Part shown: positions 27,361 through 36,115 of the stretch, in pieces
Layout: each line of letters begins with the position of its first letter
How positions within the stretch are numbered: the first letter of the stretch is position 1
Assembly (NCBI RefSeq): GCF_019931675.1
Contig: NZ_CP082922.1
Span: 3,053,001-3,117,000, forward strand
DNA from: Nocardioides rotundus
GTDB lineage: Bacteria > Actinomycetota > Actinomycetes > Propionibacteriales > Nocardioidaceae
DNA: 64,000 bases
Direction of reading: 5' to 3'
Notes under the pieces: generated by a model
What the model saw: only the letters and a program-made list of their open reading frames with translations
Told to the model about the DNA's origin: nothing
Databases searched by the model: none
Position numbers and translations under genes: made by a program

Positions 27361-27520
27361 GTTGTGGTGCGGGTGCTGCCACATCCCGACCGCCCGGTCA
27401 TGGACGTTGTGGTGCGGGTGCTGCCACATCCCGAGTACGCGCGCCCCCGGGATGTGAGAGGGGAGGCACCACAACGCACGCTCGGGACACCCCGGGATCT
27501 GAGAGGTGAGGCACCACAAG
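27361..27520. repeat. Two direct plus two inverted copies of a 28-bp repeat
   Basis: GTTGTGGTGCGGGTGCTGCC followed by ACATCCCG occurs at 27361-27388 and, identical, at 27406-27433. Diverged copies in inverted orientation (ending GGCACCACAA) lie at 27448-27475 and 27493-27520. The outer third of each unit is conserved and the middle varies. The array fills the space between two convergent genes, and its halves could pair into a long hairpin acting as a two-way terminator. Confidence 0.8.
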
Positions 27521-27532
27521 GCGCGGCGGACC

Positions 27533-28066
27533 TCAGCCCCGCGCGTCCCCCGCCTCGAGCCAGCCGCGGAAGGCGTCAAGGTTGCGGGTGGACTCACCGC
27601 GCAGCCGGCGCCACTCCCACTCCTTGCGGATCGAGGTCTCGAAGCCGAGCTCCAGCAGGGTGTTGAAGGAGCCGTCGGCGGTCTGCAGCACCTCGCCCAT
27701 CAGCCGGTCGAGCTCGGCGACGGAGACGACCGCCAGGGGCAGCCGGGCGCTGAGGTAGACGTCACCGGCAGGGTCGAGCGCGAACGCGACGCCGAAGAGC
27801 CGCATGTTGCGCTCCAGCATCCACCGGTAGACCCGCTCGAACTCCTCGTCCGGTCGCCGGCAGACGAAGGCATGGATGCCCAGCGCGTGCTCGCCGAGGT
27901 CGATCCGGACGGGGGTCTGCAGCTTGCGCTCGCCCGGCAGGGCGAAGGAGTACGACGCCCCCTGGCGGCTGAACTCCAGCTCGTTCTCGGCCAGCCACTC
28001 CTCGACCACGGCCGCCTCGGCCGGCAGCTCGCGCTCGAGCCCGGTCGACCCGCTCGACCCGGTCAT
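27533..28066 (-). CDS. YbjN-domain protein
   Basis: A 177-residue protein of the YbjN family (type III secretion chaperone-like fold). It contains [40 protein letters not shown] and [20 protein letters not shown]. It is co-translated with mshA (ATGA overlap at 28063-28066), an arrangement widely seen in actinobacteria. A link to mycothiol biology is suspected from context only; the family's role is unknown. Upstream frame residues are out of character, so ATG 28066 is preferred. Confidence 0.85.
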   Translation of the reverse strand: MTGSSGSTGLERELPAEAAVVEEWLAENELEFSRQGASYSFALPGERKLQTPVRIDLGEHALGIHAFVCRRPDEEFERVYRWMLERNMRLFGVAFALDPAGDVYLSARLPLAVVSVAELDRLMGEVLQTADGSFNTLLELGFETSIRKEWEWRRLRGESTRNLDAFRGWLEAGDARG

Positions 28067-29343
28067 GCCGTCACCTCCATCCGCGTCCGCGCGTCCTGGT
28101 AGACGGCCAGCGTACGGGCCGCCGTACGCTCCCACGCGAAGCCCTGCGCGTGCTCGACCGCACCCGCGGCGAGCCGGTCCCGCAGCCCCGGGTCGCCCAG
28201 CACGGACCCGAGCGCGGACGCCCACTGCTCCGGCTCGTGCCCGGGCACCAACACTCCGGTCACGCCGTCGCGCACGACCGTGGTGAGCCCGCCGACGGCG
28301 GCGGCCACGACCGGCCTCCCACAGGCCTGCGCCTCGGCGGCGACCAGGCCGAAGGACTCGTTGAAGGACGGTACGGCGACCAGCGTGGCCGCGCCGAGCC
28401 AGGCCGCCAGCTCCTCCCGGGAGACGGGCGGGACGAACCGCACCGCGTCGGCGATGCCGAGCTCGACGGCGAGGTCCTCCAGCCAGGCGGGGTGCTCGCG
28501 ACCCGACCCCGACGGGCCGCCGACCACGGGCACGACGAGCCGGGCGCGCAGCTCGGGCCTCAGCTCGAGCAGCCGGGCGACGCCGCGCAGCAGCACCTGC
28601 GGGCCCTTGAGCGGCTGGATCCGGCCGGCGAAGAGCACCACGAGCGCGTCCGCGGGGAGCCCGAGCCGCTCTCGCGTGGCCGTGGCGCGCGGCTCGGCGG
28701 GCGGGCCGAAGACGGAGAGGTCGACGCCCGGCGCGACCACGCAGACGTCGTCCGGGGAGGCGCCGTACAGCTCGACCAGCTGGCGCGCCTCGACGTCGGT
28801 GTTGGCGATGAGGGCGTCCGCGGCGGCGACGACCTGCTCCTCGCCGATCACCCGGCCGTCCGGCTCACCGCGATCGCCGGCGGCCAGTGCGGCGTTCTTC
28901 ACCTTCGCCATGGTGTGCATGGTGTGCACGAGCGGCACCCTCCAGCGGTCCCGCGCGAGCGCACCTACCTGCCCCGACAGCCAGTAGTGGGAGTGCACGA
29001 CGTCGTAGTGGCCGGCCGGCTGGTCGGCCTCCGCGCGCAGCACCTCGCGAGCGAAGACGCAGAGCTGGCCGGGTAGGTCGTCCTTGTCCAGCTCCTCGAA
29101 GGGCCCGGCGGCGATGTGCAGCACCCGCACGCCGGGGGCGGCCGGCTCGACGGGGGCCTGGTCCGAGGCGGTGGCGCGGGTGAAGACGTCCACCTCCACC
29201 CCGGTCTCGGCCAGCCGCCGGGCCAGCTCGAGGACGTAGACGTTCATCCCGCCCGCGTCACCGGTCCCGGGCTGTTCCAGGGGCGAGGTGTGCAGGCTGA
29301 TCATCGCGACGCGGCGCACGGGCTCGAGGAGGGTCGTCACCAT
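28063..29343 (-). CDS. mshA: D-inositol-3-phosphate glycosyltransferase (mycothiol step 1)
   Basis: A 426-residue GT-B glycosyltransferase that joins UDP-GlcNAc to inositol-3-phosphate, the first step of mycothiol synthesis. MshA signatures are [41 protein letters not shown] and [13 protein letters not shown]. The donor-site motif [20 protein letters not shown] is also present. ATG 29343 was chosen over 29373, which adds a basic leader. The 5' end overlaps the 3' end of the NRPS-like gene by 86 bases, so they may be co-transcribed. Confidence 0.94.
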   Translation of the reverse strand: MVTTLLEPVRRVAMISLHTSPLEQPGTGDAGGMNVYVLELARRLAETGVEVDVFTRATASDQAPVEPAAPGVRVLHIAAGPFEELDKDDLPGQLCVFAREVLRAEADQPAGHYDVVHSHYWLSGQVGALARDRWRVPLVHTMHTMAKVKNAALAAGDRGEPDGRVIGEEQVVAAADALIANTDVEARQLVELYGASPDDVCVVAPGVDLSVFGPPAEPRATATRERLGLPADALVVLFAGRIQPLKGPQVLLRGVARLLELRPELRARLVVPVVGGPSGSGREHPAWLEDLAVELGIADAVRFVPPVSREELAAWLGAATLVAVPSFNESFGLVAAEAQACGRPVVAAAVGGLTTVVRDGVTGVLVPGHEPEQWASALGSVLGDPGLRDRLAAGAVEHAQGFAWERTAARTLAVYQDARTRMEVTA

Positions 29344-31939
29344 CCGTGCCTTTCGCCTGCGGTCGGGGGCCATCGGACCTCAACCACCGGCGCGCCGCGG
29401 GGATTCCCACGACCGCCAACGACCAGAGCCGGTCGGCCGCCTGCCACAGGGCGATCCCGGCGAGCAGGCTGAGCACGGTGCCGAGCAGCGGCGAGCGCTC
29501 CTCGAACCACGGGTAGACCTGCCAGTGCACCAGGTAGGTCCACAGCGACGCCGAGGCGAGCACGCCGAGCACCCGGACCAGCGGGCCGGGCAGCCGCAGG
29601 TGCGGCACCCACACCAGCGCCAACAGCCCGAGGATGATCGCCACCTCGCGGGCGCCGTACCCGAACAGGCCGGGCACCGTCACCAGCCCGGCGATGCTGA
29701 CCACCAGCCGCTCCCGGTGGCTCGTCGCCCGGCTGGCCGCCCAGCCCAGCGCGAACAGGAAGAACACGACCGGGGCGCGGTGCACCTCGTCCCCGGGCGG
29801 GTCGCCGAGGTCGTAGCGCATCAGCAGGAACGGCAGCCCCAACACGAGCGGGAACCAGAAGGGCCAGCGCCGCTCGGCCCGGTCCAGCGCCGGGATCGCC
29901 AGCAGCAGCGCGAGCACGGCGAGGGTCTGCACCAGCACCTCGATGAACCAGTAGTGCCACGCGGGCTCCGACCAGCTCACCGAGGTCAGCGAGTTGACCA
30001 GCGCGACCTGCCGCCACCCCAGCCCGTCGGTCCACAGGGCGACCAGGCCGATCACGATCGCGGACGGTACGGCGACCCGCGCGGCCGCCGTCAGCAGCCG
30101 CCGGGCGCGCTCGCGTCGCGGCGCCCCGGTGAGCTGGAAGCGGGCGGTGTTGAAGCCGGCGACCGCGAGCAGGATGTGCGCGCCGCCGAGGAGGGTGAAC
30201 AGGTTGGCGTGGGTGCCGACGATCGCGACGATCGCCAGCGCCCGCAGCACCACCCCGGTCTCCACGCTGCGGCCCCACCGGCGCTCCTCCCGGGGTCGGT
30301 CGGCCAGCTCGGCCAGCGTGGTGCGGTGCCAGTCCGGGGGCAGGGTCCCCAGCGCCCGCTCCAGCCGCAGCCCCACCTCGACATAGGTGAGCGAGTCCCC
30401 GCCCAGGGAGACGAAGGAGTCCTGCGGTCCGGCCTCGCGACCCAGCGCCTCGCCGACGATCCGGGCGAGGTCCTCTGGGGCTCCTCGCTGGTCGAGCCCG
30501 TCGAGACCTCCTCGCTGGTCGAGCCCGTCGAGACCTCCTCGCTGGTCGAGCCCGTCGAGACTCCGCGCCAGCGCCACCAGCGCCGCCGTGTCCACCTTGC
30601 CGCTCTCCCGGCGCGGGAGGTCCGGCCGCAGGACCACGCTGATCGCGGTGGGGGGCAGGTCGAGCTCGTCGGCGGCCAGCGCGACGACGTACGCCGCCTC
30701 CACCGGCCGCGCCCCGGTCGCCACCCCCAGCACCAGCCGGTCGCCGCCGTCCGCGGCCGCGACCACCAGGCCGCGCGCGGCCAGCAGCCGCTCGACCCGG
30801 TCCAGGTCGACCCGCAGGCCGAGCACCTTGGCGAACCGGCCGCGACGGCCGGTGATCTCCACCAGGCCGTCGGCGCCGATCCGGGCCAGGTCGCCCGTGG
30901 CCAGCTCGCTCACCGTCCGCCCCTGCGCGAGGTCGGCGGGGCCGTGGGCGTAGCCGAGCATCACGTTCGGCCCGGAGAAGACGAGCTCGCCGACGCCGGG
31001 CTCGACGGTCTCGTCGGTGTCGACCGGGGCGATCCGGAAGCCGCCCCCGGGGACCGCGCGGCCGACGCACCCGGGCCGCTGGAGCGCCAGGTCGGCGGGC
31101 AGGACGGCCATCCGCGCGGTCGCCTCGGTCTGGCCGTACATCACCATCAGGTCGAAGCCGCGGCGCTGGCCGAGCTCGGCGAAGCGGCGCACCTGCTCCG
31201 GAGGCATCCGGCCGCCGGCCTGGGTGAGGTAGCGCAGGCTGGGCAGGTCGCGCTCGGCGAAGCCGCTGCGCTCGAGCAGGTCGAAGGTGTGCGGGACACC
31301 GGGGAAGGTCGTGATCGCGTGCTCGGTCGCCTGCGCCCAGAAGCAGTCGGTGGCCACCGAGTCCTCGGTGAGGAGCAGCCCCGCCCCGGCCAGCAGGTGG
31401 CTGGTCAGCACCGACAGGCCGTAGCAGTAGTGCAGCGGCAGGGTGGTCGCCGCCAGGTCCGTCGGGCGGATCCCCAGCGCGTCGACGATCTGGCGGGCGT
31501 TGGCGCGCAGGTTGTCCGCCGACAGCCGCACCAGCTTCGGCGACCCGGTCGAGCCCGAGGTCGAGAGCAGGAGCGCCAGGTCCGGGTGCAGGTCCGGCAC
31601 GGGCTCCTCGCGGTCCGCCCGGGCGCCATCGGCGGTGAGGACGATGCCGGGACGGTAGGTCGCGGTCAGCTGGTCGGCAGTCCCCGGCCCGGTCAGCAGC
31701 ACCACCTGATCGGCGGCCCACGCGCCGAGCAGCCGCACCACGGTCGCGGCGGTGCGGTCCGCCTCGAGGAGGACGAGCCGACGCGTCGCGTCGTACGTCG
31801 TCGCCTCGGCCGTCACCGCGTCCGCGAGGTCGGCGTAGCTCCATCGCCCGCCCGGGACGCCGGGGCCCACCAGAGCGGTGGCCGGGCCGCGGGCCGCCAG
31901 CGCTGCGGGCAGCGGGCGAGGGGCGAGTGGGGTCTGCAC
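29258..31939 (-). CDS. NRPS-like adenylation/carrier protein with membrane acyltransferase
   Basis: An 893-residue fusion. Residues about 1-455 form an AMP-forming adenylation domain with [18 protein letters not shown] (A3), [12 protein letters not shown] (A5), [10 protein letters not shown] (A7) and PRRESGKVD (A10). A linker of three 9-residue repeats (GLDGLDQRG) follows at about 460-487. A carrier domain with [12 protein letters not shown] supplies the phosphopantetheine serine. The last 330 residues hold about ten membrane helices of acyltransferase-3 type ([11 protein letters not shown]). It likely activates a carboxylic acid, loads it on itself and transfers it to a membrane acceptor. 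GTG 31939 was chosen because earlier TTG lies inside the iron-box-like site upstream. Confidence 0.8.
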   Translation of the reverse strand: MQTPLAPRPLPAALAARGPATALVGPGVPGGRWSYADLADAVTAEATTYDATRRLVLLEADRTAATVVRLLGAWAADQVVLLTGPGTADQLTATYRPGIVLTADGARADREEPVPDLHPDLALLLSTSGSTGSPKLVRLSADNLRANARQIVDALGIRPTDLAATTLPLHYCYGLSVLTSHLLAGAGLLLTEDSVATDCFWAQATEHAITTFPGVPHTFDLLERSGFAERDLPSLRYLTQAGGRMPPEQVRRFAELGQRRGFDLMVMYGQTEATARMAVLPADLALQRPGCVGRAVPGGGFRIAPVDTDETVEPGVGELVFSGPNVMLGYAHGPADLAQGRTVSELATGDLARIGADGLVEITGRRGRFAKVLGLRVDLDRVERLLAARGLVVAAADGGDRLVLGVATGARPVEAAYVVALAADELDLPPTAISVVLRPDLPRRESGKVDTAALVALARSLDGLDQRGGLDGLDQRGGLDGLDQRGAPEDLARIVGEALGREAGPQDSFVSLGGDSLTYVEVGLRLERALGTLPPDWHRTTLAELADRPREERRWGRSVETGVVLRALAIVAIVGTHANLFTLLGGAHILLAVAGFNTARFQLTGAPRRERARRLLTAAARVAVPSAIVIGLVALWTDGLGWRQVALVNSLTSVSWSEPAWHYWFIEVLVQTLAVLALLLAIPALDRAERRWPFWFPLVLGLPFLLMRYDLGDPPGDEVHRAPVVFFLFALGWAASRATSHRERLVVSIAGLVTVPGLFGYGAREVAIILGLLALVWVPHLRLPGPLVRVLGVLASASLWTYLVHWQVYPWFEERSPLLGTVLSLLAGIALWQAADRLWSLAVVGIPAARRWLRSDGPRPQAKGTDGDDPPRARAPRRDDQPAHLAPGTARDR
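30481..30562. repeat. Three tandem 27-bp repeats inside the NRPS-like gene
   Basis: The unit TCCTCGCTGGTCGAGCCCGT followed by CGAGACC is repeated three times almost perfectly. In the coding strand it reads as GLDGLDQRG repeats between adenylation and carrier domains. The core GGTCTCGACnnGCTCGACC belongs to the same family as 32888-32974 and 46274-46418. The unit is a multiple of three, so the frame is kept. Confidence 0.85.
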
Positions 31940-31952
31940 CGAGGCATTGTAG

Positions 31953-31971
31953 TTAGGCAAGGCTTACCTGT
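31953..31971 (-). promoter_or_regulatory. DtxR/IdeR iron-box-like operator
   Basis: On the minus strand the 19-mer ACAGGTAAGCCTTGCCTAA matches 14 of 19 positions of the remembered DtxR/IdeR consensus TTAGGTTAGSCTAACCTAA. It ends 13 bases upstream of the GTG start of the NRPS-like gene, where a repressor would block transcription. Iron-dependent repression is therefore predicted. Confidence 0.55.
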
Positions 31972-32007
31972 GCCAATGTCCGCGGGATTCGCCTCTAGAC
32001 TCGCCGG

Positions 32008-32715
32008 GTGGACACCGCGCAGAGCATGCAGACCATCGGCCTCGTCGGCGGAATGAGCTGGGAGAGCAGTCTGGTCTACTACCGCGACCTCAACACGGGC
32101 GTGCAGGTGCGGCTGGGCGGTCTCTCCTCCCCCAAGCTGGTGTTGTCCACCGTCGACTTCGCCGAGATCACCGACCTCGAGGGCGGCGAGCGCTGGGACC
32201 AGATCGGCCGGCTGCTCGCCGACGCCGCCACGGGGGTCGAGCGGGCCGGCGCGGACTTCCTGGTGCTGTGCACCACGACCTTCCACAAGGTCGCCGACGA
32301 GGTCGAGGCCGCGGTGTCGATCCCGCTGCTGCACCTGGCCGACGTGGTCGCCGAGGCCTGCCTGGCCCAGGGCGCGACGACGGTCGGGTTGATCGGCACC
32401 AAGGTGGCGATGGAGGACGGGTTCTTCGTCGACCGGCTCGCCCGGCACGGCGTCCAGGTCGTCGTCCCGCCCGCGGAGGACCACGGCTGGATCAACGACG
32501 CGATCTACTCCGAGCTGGTGCACGGCGAGGTCAAGGACACCACCCGCCGGCGGGTCGTCGGGCTGGTCGACGACCTGTGGGACCGCGGCGCCCAGGGCCT
32601 GCTGCTGGGCTGTACCGAGATCGAGCTGCTCATCGACCAGTCCGACGTCGACCTGCCGGTCTTCCCGTGTACGACGCTGCACGTCGACGCCGCCCTGGAC
32701 CGCGCGCTCTCCTGA
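32008..32715 (+). CDS. Aspartate/glutamate racemase family protein
   Basis: A 235-residue cofactor-independent racemase-type protein. The N-terminal IGLVGGMSWESSLVYYRDLN and catalytic cysteine motifs FLVLCTTTFHKVAD and LLLGCTEIELLI match the Asp/Glu racemase family, which inverts amino-acid stereochemistry with two cysteines. GTG 32008 was used; ATG 32026 is equally possible. Transcribed divergently from the NRPS-like gene, so it may share the promoter region carrying the iron box. The substrate (Asp, Glu or other) is not resolvable. Confidence 0.88.
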   Translation: MDTAQSMQTIGLVGGMSWESSLVYYRDLNTGVQVRLGGLSSPKLVLSTVDFAEITDLEGGERWDQIGRLLADAATGVERAGADFLVLCTTTFHKVADEVEAAVSIPLLHLADVVAEACLAQGATTVGLIGTKVAMEDGFFVDRLARHGVQVVVPPAEDHGWINDAIYSELVHGEVKDTTRRRVVGLVDDLWDRGAQGLLLGCTEIELLIDQSDVDLPVFPCTTLHVDAALDRALS

Positions 32716-32887
32716 TCGGCGACTCTCCCCCGGCCCGCCGGGCCCCTCGTCGACCCGCCGGGGAACAATCCCCGGCCATGTGCAGAAATGCACCTGCCCC
32801 CGGCCGATCCGGGTGCACTACCCCCGGTCGTGGTCGATTCTTCACACCGGAGTACGGCGGCCCGGCCGGGACGCGCGGGGTCCGAGT

Positions 32888-32974
32888 GGTCTCGACAAGC
32901 TCGACCACCGACGGGGCCGCTCGACCACCGACGGGGCCGCTCGACCACCGACGGGGCCGCTCGACCAGCGAGGA
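32888..32974. repeat. TCGACAAGCTCGACC-type tandem repeat between genes
   Basis: GGTCTCGACAAGCTCGACC is followed by three identical 20-bp units (GCTCGACCACCGACGGGGCC) and a final CTCGACCAGCGAGGA. It lies in the 263-base gap between the racemase stop (32715) and the M4 protease stop (32979). The unit here is 20 bp, not a multiple of three, unlike the coding-region members. Bases 32716-32887 hold no gene I can support. Confidence 0.85.
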
Positions 32975-32978
32975 GAGG

Positions 32979-34382
32979 TCAGCCGCGGTCCCGGAGGACC
33001 AGGGCGACCAGCTCGGCCAGGTCGGGGGTGAGGTCCTGCTCGGGGACCTGGATCTCCCGGTCGCCGACCCGGACGGCGTAGACGAACCGGTCGGGCTGGG
33101 CCTGCCCGGAGTCCCCGACGGCGGAGAGGTCGCACCGGTCGACCAGGTCGCGCGCCTGGGCGGCCCGGGGGTCGTCCGAGGCGAGGTCGACGCTGCCCTC
33201 GACCGACTGGCCGGTGACGCCTCCGCTGCGGCGGACGATCACCTCGTCCGGCGCGCCGGCCGTCGGCGCGGGGTCGGTCGGCAGCCCCTCGGGCGCCGGG
33301 GTCGGCGAGCCCGACTCGCCGGGGGCCGCGCCCGGCCGCACGCCGACGTCCTCCCACGCCTTGCGCACCGCGTCCGCCTGATCGCCGGCCTGGTCGACGG
33401 TCACCGCGGCGAACGCGGCGAAGTCGGAGTCCGGCTTGACCTGGCCGGAGGTGAGGGCGGCGTACCAGACCCGGCCGGCGCCCTCGGCCGCCGTACCGCC
33501 GATCGCCTTGGCGGCCAGCACGAACGCGCGGTTGGGGATCCCGGAGTTGATGTGCACGCCGCCGTTGTCGTCGGTGGTCTGGACGAAGTCGTCCATGTGC
33601 CCCGGCTGGGGGTCCTTGCCGAGCTGGGGGTCGTCGTAGGCCGTCCCGGGGTTCTCCATGTCGCGCAGCCCGCGGGCGTTGATGCCCTCCTTGAAGATGC
33701 CGTCGCCGATCACCCAGTCGCCGCCGGCGGCGTCCTGCTTGTTCACCCACTGCTTCACGCAGGCGCCGAAGACGTCGGACATGGACTCGTTCAACGCACC
33801 TGACTGGCCCTGGTAGACCAGCCCGGTGGTCCGCTCGGTCACCGCGTGGCTGAACTCGTGGGCCAGCACGTCGAGCGCGGCGGTGAACCGCCCGAAGACC
33901 TTGCCGTCGCCGTCCCCGAAGACCAGGTAGGTCCCGTCCCAGAAGGCGTTCGCGTAGTCCTTGCCGTAGTGCACGGTCAGCATGGCGCGCGCGCCCTTGC
34001 CGTCGTAGGAGTCGCGGGAGTAGACGTCGCGGTAGACGTTCAGGGTCGCGGTGATCCCGTCGGCGGCCTCGTCCACCGCCTCGTCGCCGGTCGCCGGCTC
34101 CCCCTCCGAGCGGACCGGGGTGCCGGGCAGCTCCTCGGTGTTCTGGGCGTCGTGCACCGTCCACCGCGCCTGTGGGTCGGCCGGGGCCGCCTGCGGCGTC
34201 GCCTGCCCCGACGGCCCGGGCAGCGTCGCGGCGCCCGAGCCGCGGCCGCTGCGCTGTTGCCGGAAGCGCTCGTCCTGTCGCAGCGTGGCGTCGACGACCT
34301 CCTGGGGCAGGGCGCCGGTGCGGCCCAGCTCCTGGAGGAGGTACGGCGGGATGATCTGGCAGCTGTGTCCGAGTCGAGTCAT
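32979..34382 (-). CDS. Protealysin-like M4 metalloprotease fused to emfourin-like domain
   Basis: A 467-residue protein without a signal peptide. The N terminus, RLGHSCQIIPPYLLQELG, is the short propeptide of protealysin-like M4 enzymes. The catalytic domain carries LDVLAHEFSHAVTE (HEXXH, about residue 175) and GALNESMSDVFG (third zinc ligand), then NGGVHINSGIPNRAF. After a Pro-rich linker, the last 85 residues (VIVRRSGGVTGQSVEGSVDL to LAELVALVLRDRG) resemble emfourin, the protein inhibitor usually encoded by a separate neighbouring gene. The fusion suggests self-inhibition. ATG 34382 chosen; an upstream in-frame ATG at 34397 adds five residues. Confidence 0.85.
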   Translation of the reverse strand: MTRLGHSCQIIPPYLLQELGRTGALPQEVVDATLRQDERFRQQRSGRGSGAATLPGPSGQATPQAAPADPQARWTVHDAQNTEELPGTPVRSEGEPATGDEAVDEAADGITATLNVYRDVYSRDSYDGKGARAMLTVHYGKDYANAFWDGTYLVFGDGDGKVFGRFTAALDVLAHEFSHAVTERTTGLVYQGQSGALNESMSDVFGACVKQWVNKQDAAGGDWVIGDGIFKEGINARGLRDMENPGTAYDDPQLGKDPQPGHMDDFVQTTDDNGGVHINSGIPNRAFVLAAKAIGGTAAEGAGRVWYAALTSGQVKPDSDFAAFAAVTVDQAGDQADAVRKAWEDVGVRPGAAPGESGSPTPAPEGLPTDPAPTAGAPDEVIVRRSGGVTGQSVEGSVDLASDDPRAAQARDLVDRCDLSAVGDSGQAQPDRFVYAVRVGDREIQVPEQDLTPDLAELVALVLRDRG

Positions 34383-34432
34383 GCGTCCACCCTCCACCCT
34401 GCCACCGACAGGGGGAAGCCCCGCAGGGGTGG

Positions 34433-35323
34433 TCAGCGGTCGAGACCGCCGCGGCCGGAGAGCCGCTCCAAGCCGAGCAGCAGCGCCGCATGGTCCAGTC
34501 GTCCCTCGCCCACGGCGTTCGCCGACGCCATCAGGCCGGCCGTCATCCCACCGAGGGGGAGGACCACGCCGGCCTCGCGCGCGGCGGCGGTGAGGATGCC
34601 CAGGTCCTTGTCGTGCAGCTCGACCCGGAAGCCGGGAGTGAACGACCGGTCCAGCATCGCCTGACCCTTCTGAGCCAGTACGGCGGACCCGGCCAGCCCG
34701 CCGCCGAGCACCTCCAGTGCCGCCGACATCTTCACCTGATAGGCCTCCAGGAAGACCACCGCCTCGGCCAGCGCCTCCAGGTGAGCGGCCACGATCAGCT
34801 GGTTGGCCGCCTTCACCGTCTGCCCGGAGCCCGACGGCCCGACGTGCACCACGGTCCGCCCGACCGCCTCGAGGACCGGCCGGGCGGCCTCCACGTCGGC
34901 CTCCTCGCCGCCGACCATGACCGACAGGGTCCCCTCCTGGGCCCCCTTCTCTCCCCCGGAGACCGGCGCGTCCAGCGGGCGGAGGCCGTGCTCACGGGCC
35001 TCGCGGGCCAGCTCGGCGGACACATCGGGGCGGATCGTGGAGAAGTCGATGAGCAGGGTGCCGTCGGGTGCGTGCGCGAAGACGCCGTCCTCGCCGCCGA
35101 CCACGGCCTCCACGTCCGGGGTGTCGGGCACCATCACGCAGACCACCTCGGCGTCCCGCACAGCCTCCGCGACGGAATCGGCCGCGCGGCCACCCGCCTC
35201 GACCAGGGCGCGGGTCTTCTCCGGTGATCGGTTGAACCCGACCACGTCGTGCCCGGCGCGCACCAGGTTGACGGCCATCGGACTGCCCATGATGCCCAGT
35301 CCGATGAAGGCGATCCTGCTCAT
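34433..35323 (-). CDS. 2-hydroxy-3-oxopropionate reductase-type dehydrogenase
   Basis: A 296-residue NAD(P)-dependent beta-hydroxyacid dehydrogenase. It has FIGLGIMGSPMAVNLVRAGH (Rossmann loop), LLIDFSTIRPD, LDAPVSGGEKGAQEGTLSVM (substrate loop) and GQTVKAANQLIVA with the catalytic lysine. Pairing with the hydroxypyruvate isomerase-like gene (ATGA overlap at 35320-35323) favours tartronate semialdehyde reductase (GlxR/GarR) over 3-hydroxyisobutyrate dehydrogenase. Role: glyoxylate to glycerate conversion. Confidence 0.88.
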   Translation of the reverse strand: MSRIAFIGLGIMGSPMAVNLVRAGHDVVGFNRSPEKTRALVEAGGRAADSVAEAVRDAEVVCVMVPDTPDVEAVVGGEDGVFAHAPDGTLLIDFSTIRPDVSAELAREAREHGLRPLDAPVSGGEKGAQEGTLSVMVGGEEADVEAARPVLEAVGRTVVHVGPSGSGQTVKAANQLIVAAHLEALAEAVVFLEAYQVKMSAALEVLGGGLAGSAVLAQKGQAMLDRSFTPGFRVELHDKDLGILTAAAREAGVVLPLGGMTAGLMASANAVGEGRLDHAALLLGLERLSGRGGLDR

Positions 35324-36114
35324 GGCGTGCCTCCTGTCTCCGTCGGACGGTACTCCAGGGCCACCCACCCGTCGTACCCCCGAGCGCGCAGCGCCTCGAG
35401 CCACCCGCGGAGCGGGAGTCGTCCGGTGCCGGGCTCGTGGCGACCGGGGGCGTCGGCGATCTGCACGTGGCCGATCCGATCGGCGTGGCGCTCGATCACG
35501 GCCGGTACGTCGTCCCCGTTGACGCTGAGGTGGTAGAGGTCGGCCAGGAGCGCGAGGTTGGTCGCACCGGTCTCCTCCTCGACCCGGTCCAGCACCGCGA
35601 GCACGTCCCGCGCCAGGCGCAGCGGATAGCGCTCGGCGCCACTGACCGGCTCCAGCAGGACGGTCCCGCCGATCGGCGCGAGCGCCCGCGCGGCAGCGGC
35701 CAGCTGTCGCACCGCGAGCTCGTCCTGCTCCTCGGGCCGCACCCCGTCCAGCCGGTTGCCGTAGAGCGCGTTGAACGCCCGGCAGCCGAGCCGATCGCCG
35801 ATGGCGGCGACGACCGCGAGGTTGTCCTCGAGCTCCGCCTCCCGGCCCGGCCAGGAGACCACGCCACGGTCGCCGGCCGGCATGTCACCGGCGAACAGGT
35901 TGAGGCCGACCAGCCGGACGCCGGCGTCCTGCACGGCCGCCACGAGGGCGTCCACCTCCCGGTCCTCGGGTACGGCGACCGGGAAGGGCCACCACAGCTC
36001 CACCGCGTCGAAGCCCGCGGCCCGTGCCGCCGCCGGCCGCTCCAGCAGCGGCAGGTCGGTGAAGAGCATCGAGCAGTTGGCGGCGAGGCGCGCGGTGTCG
36101 CGGAGCGGATCCAC
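35320..36114 (-). CDS. Hydroxypyruvate isomerase family protein
   Basis: A 264-residue TIM-barrel protein of the xylose-isomerase-like superfamily. Features are LAANCSMLFTDLPLLERPAA (typical Hyi start), VLLEPVSGAERYPL and LLADLYHLSVNGDDVP (metal-site Asp/His), then HVQIADAPGRHEPGTG. It is predicted to interconvert hydroxypyruvate and tartronate semialdehyde, the substrate of the next gene product. GTG 36114 lies one base after the rnhA stop. Operon: rnhA-hyi-glxR. Confidence 0.87.
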   Translation of the reverse strand: MDPLRDTARLAANCSMLFTDLPLLERPAAARAAGFDAVELWWPFPVAVPEDREVDALVAAVQDAGVRLVGLNLFAGDMPAGDRGVVSWPGREAELEDNLAVVAAIGDRLGCRAFNALYGNRLDGVRPEEQDELAVRQLAAAARALAPIGGTVLLEPVSGAERYPLRLARDVLAVLDRVEEETGATNLALLADLYHLSVNGDDVPAVIERHADRIGHVQIADAPGRHEPGTGRLPLRGWLEALRARGYDGWVALEYRPTETGGTP

Positions 36115-36115
36115 C

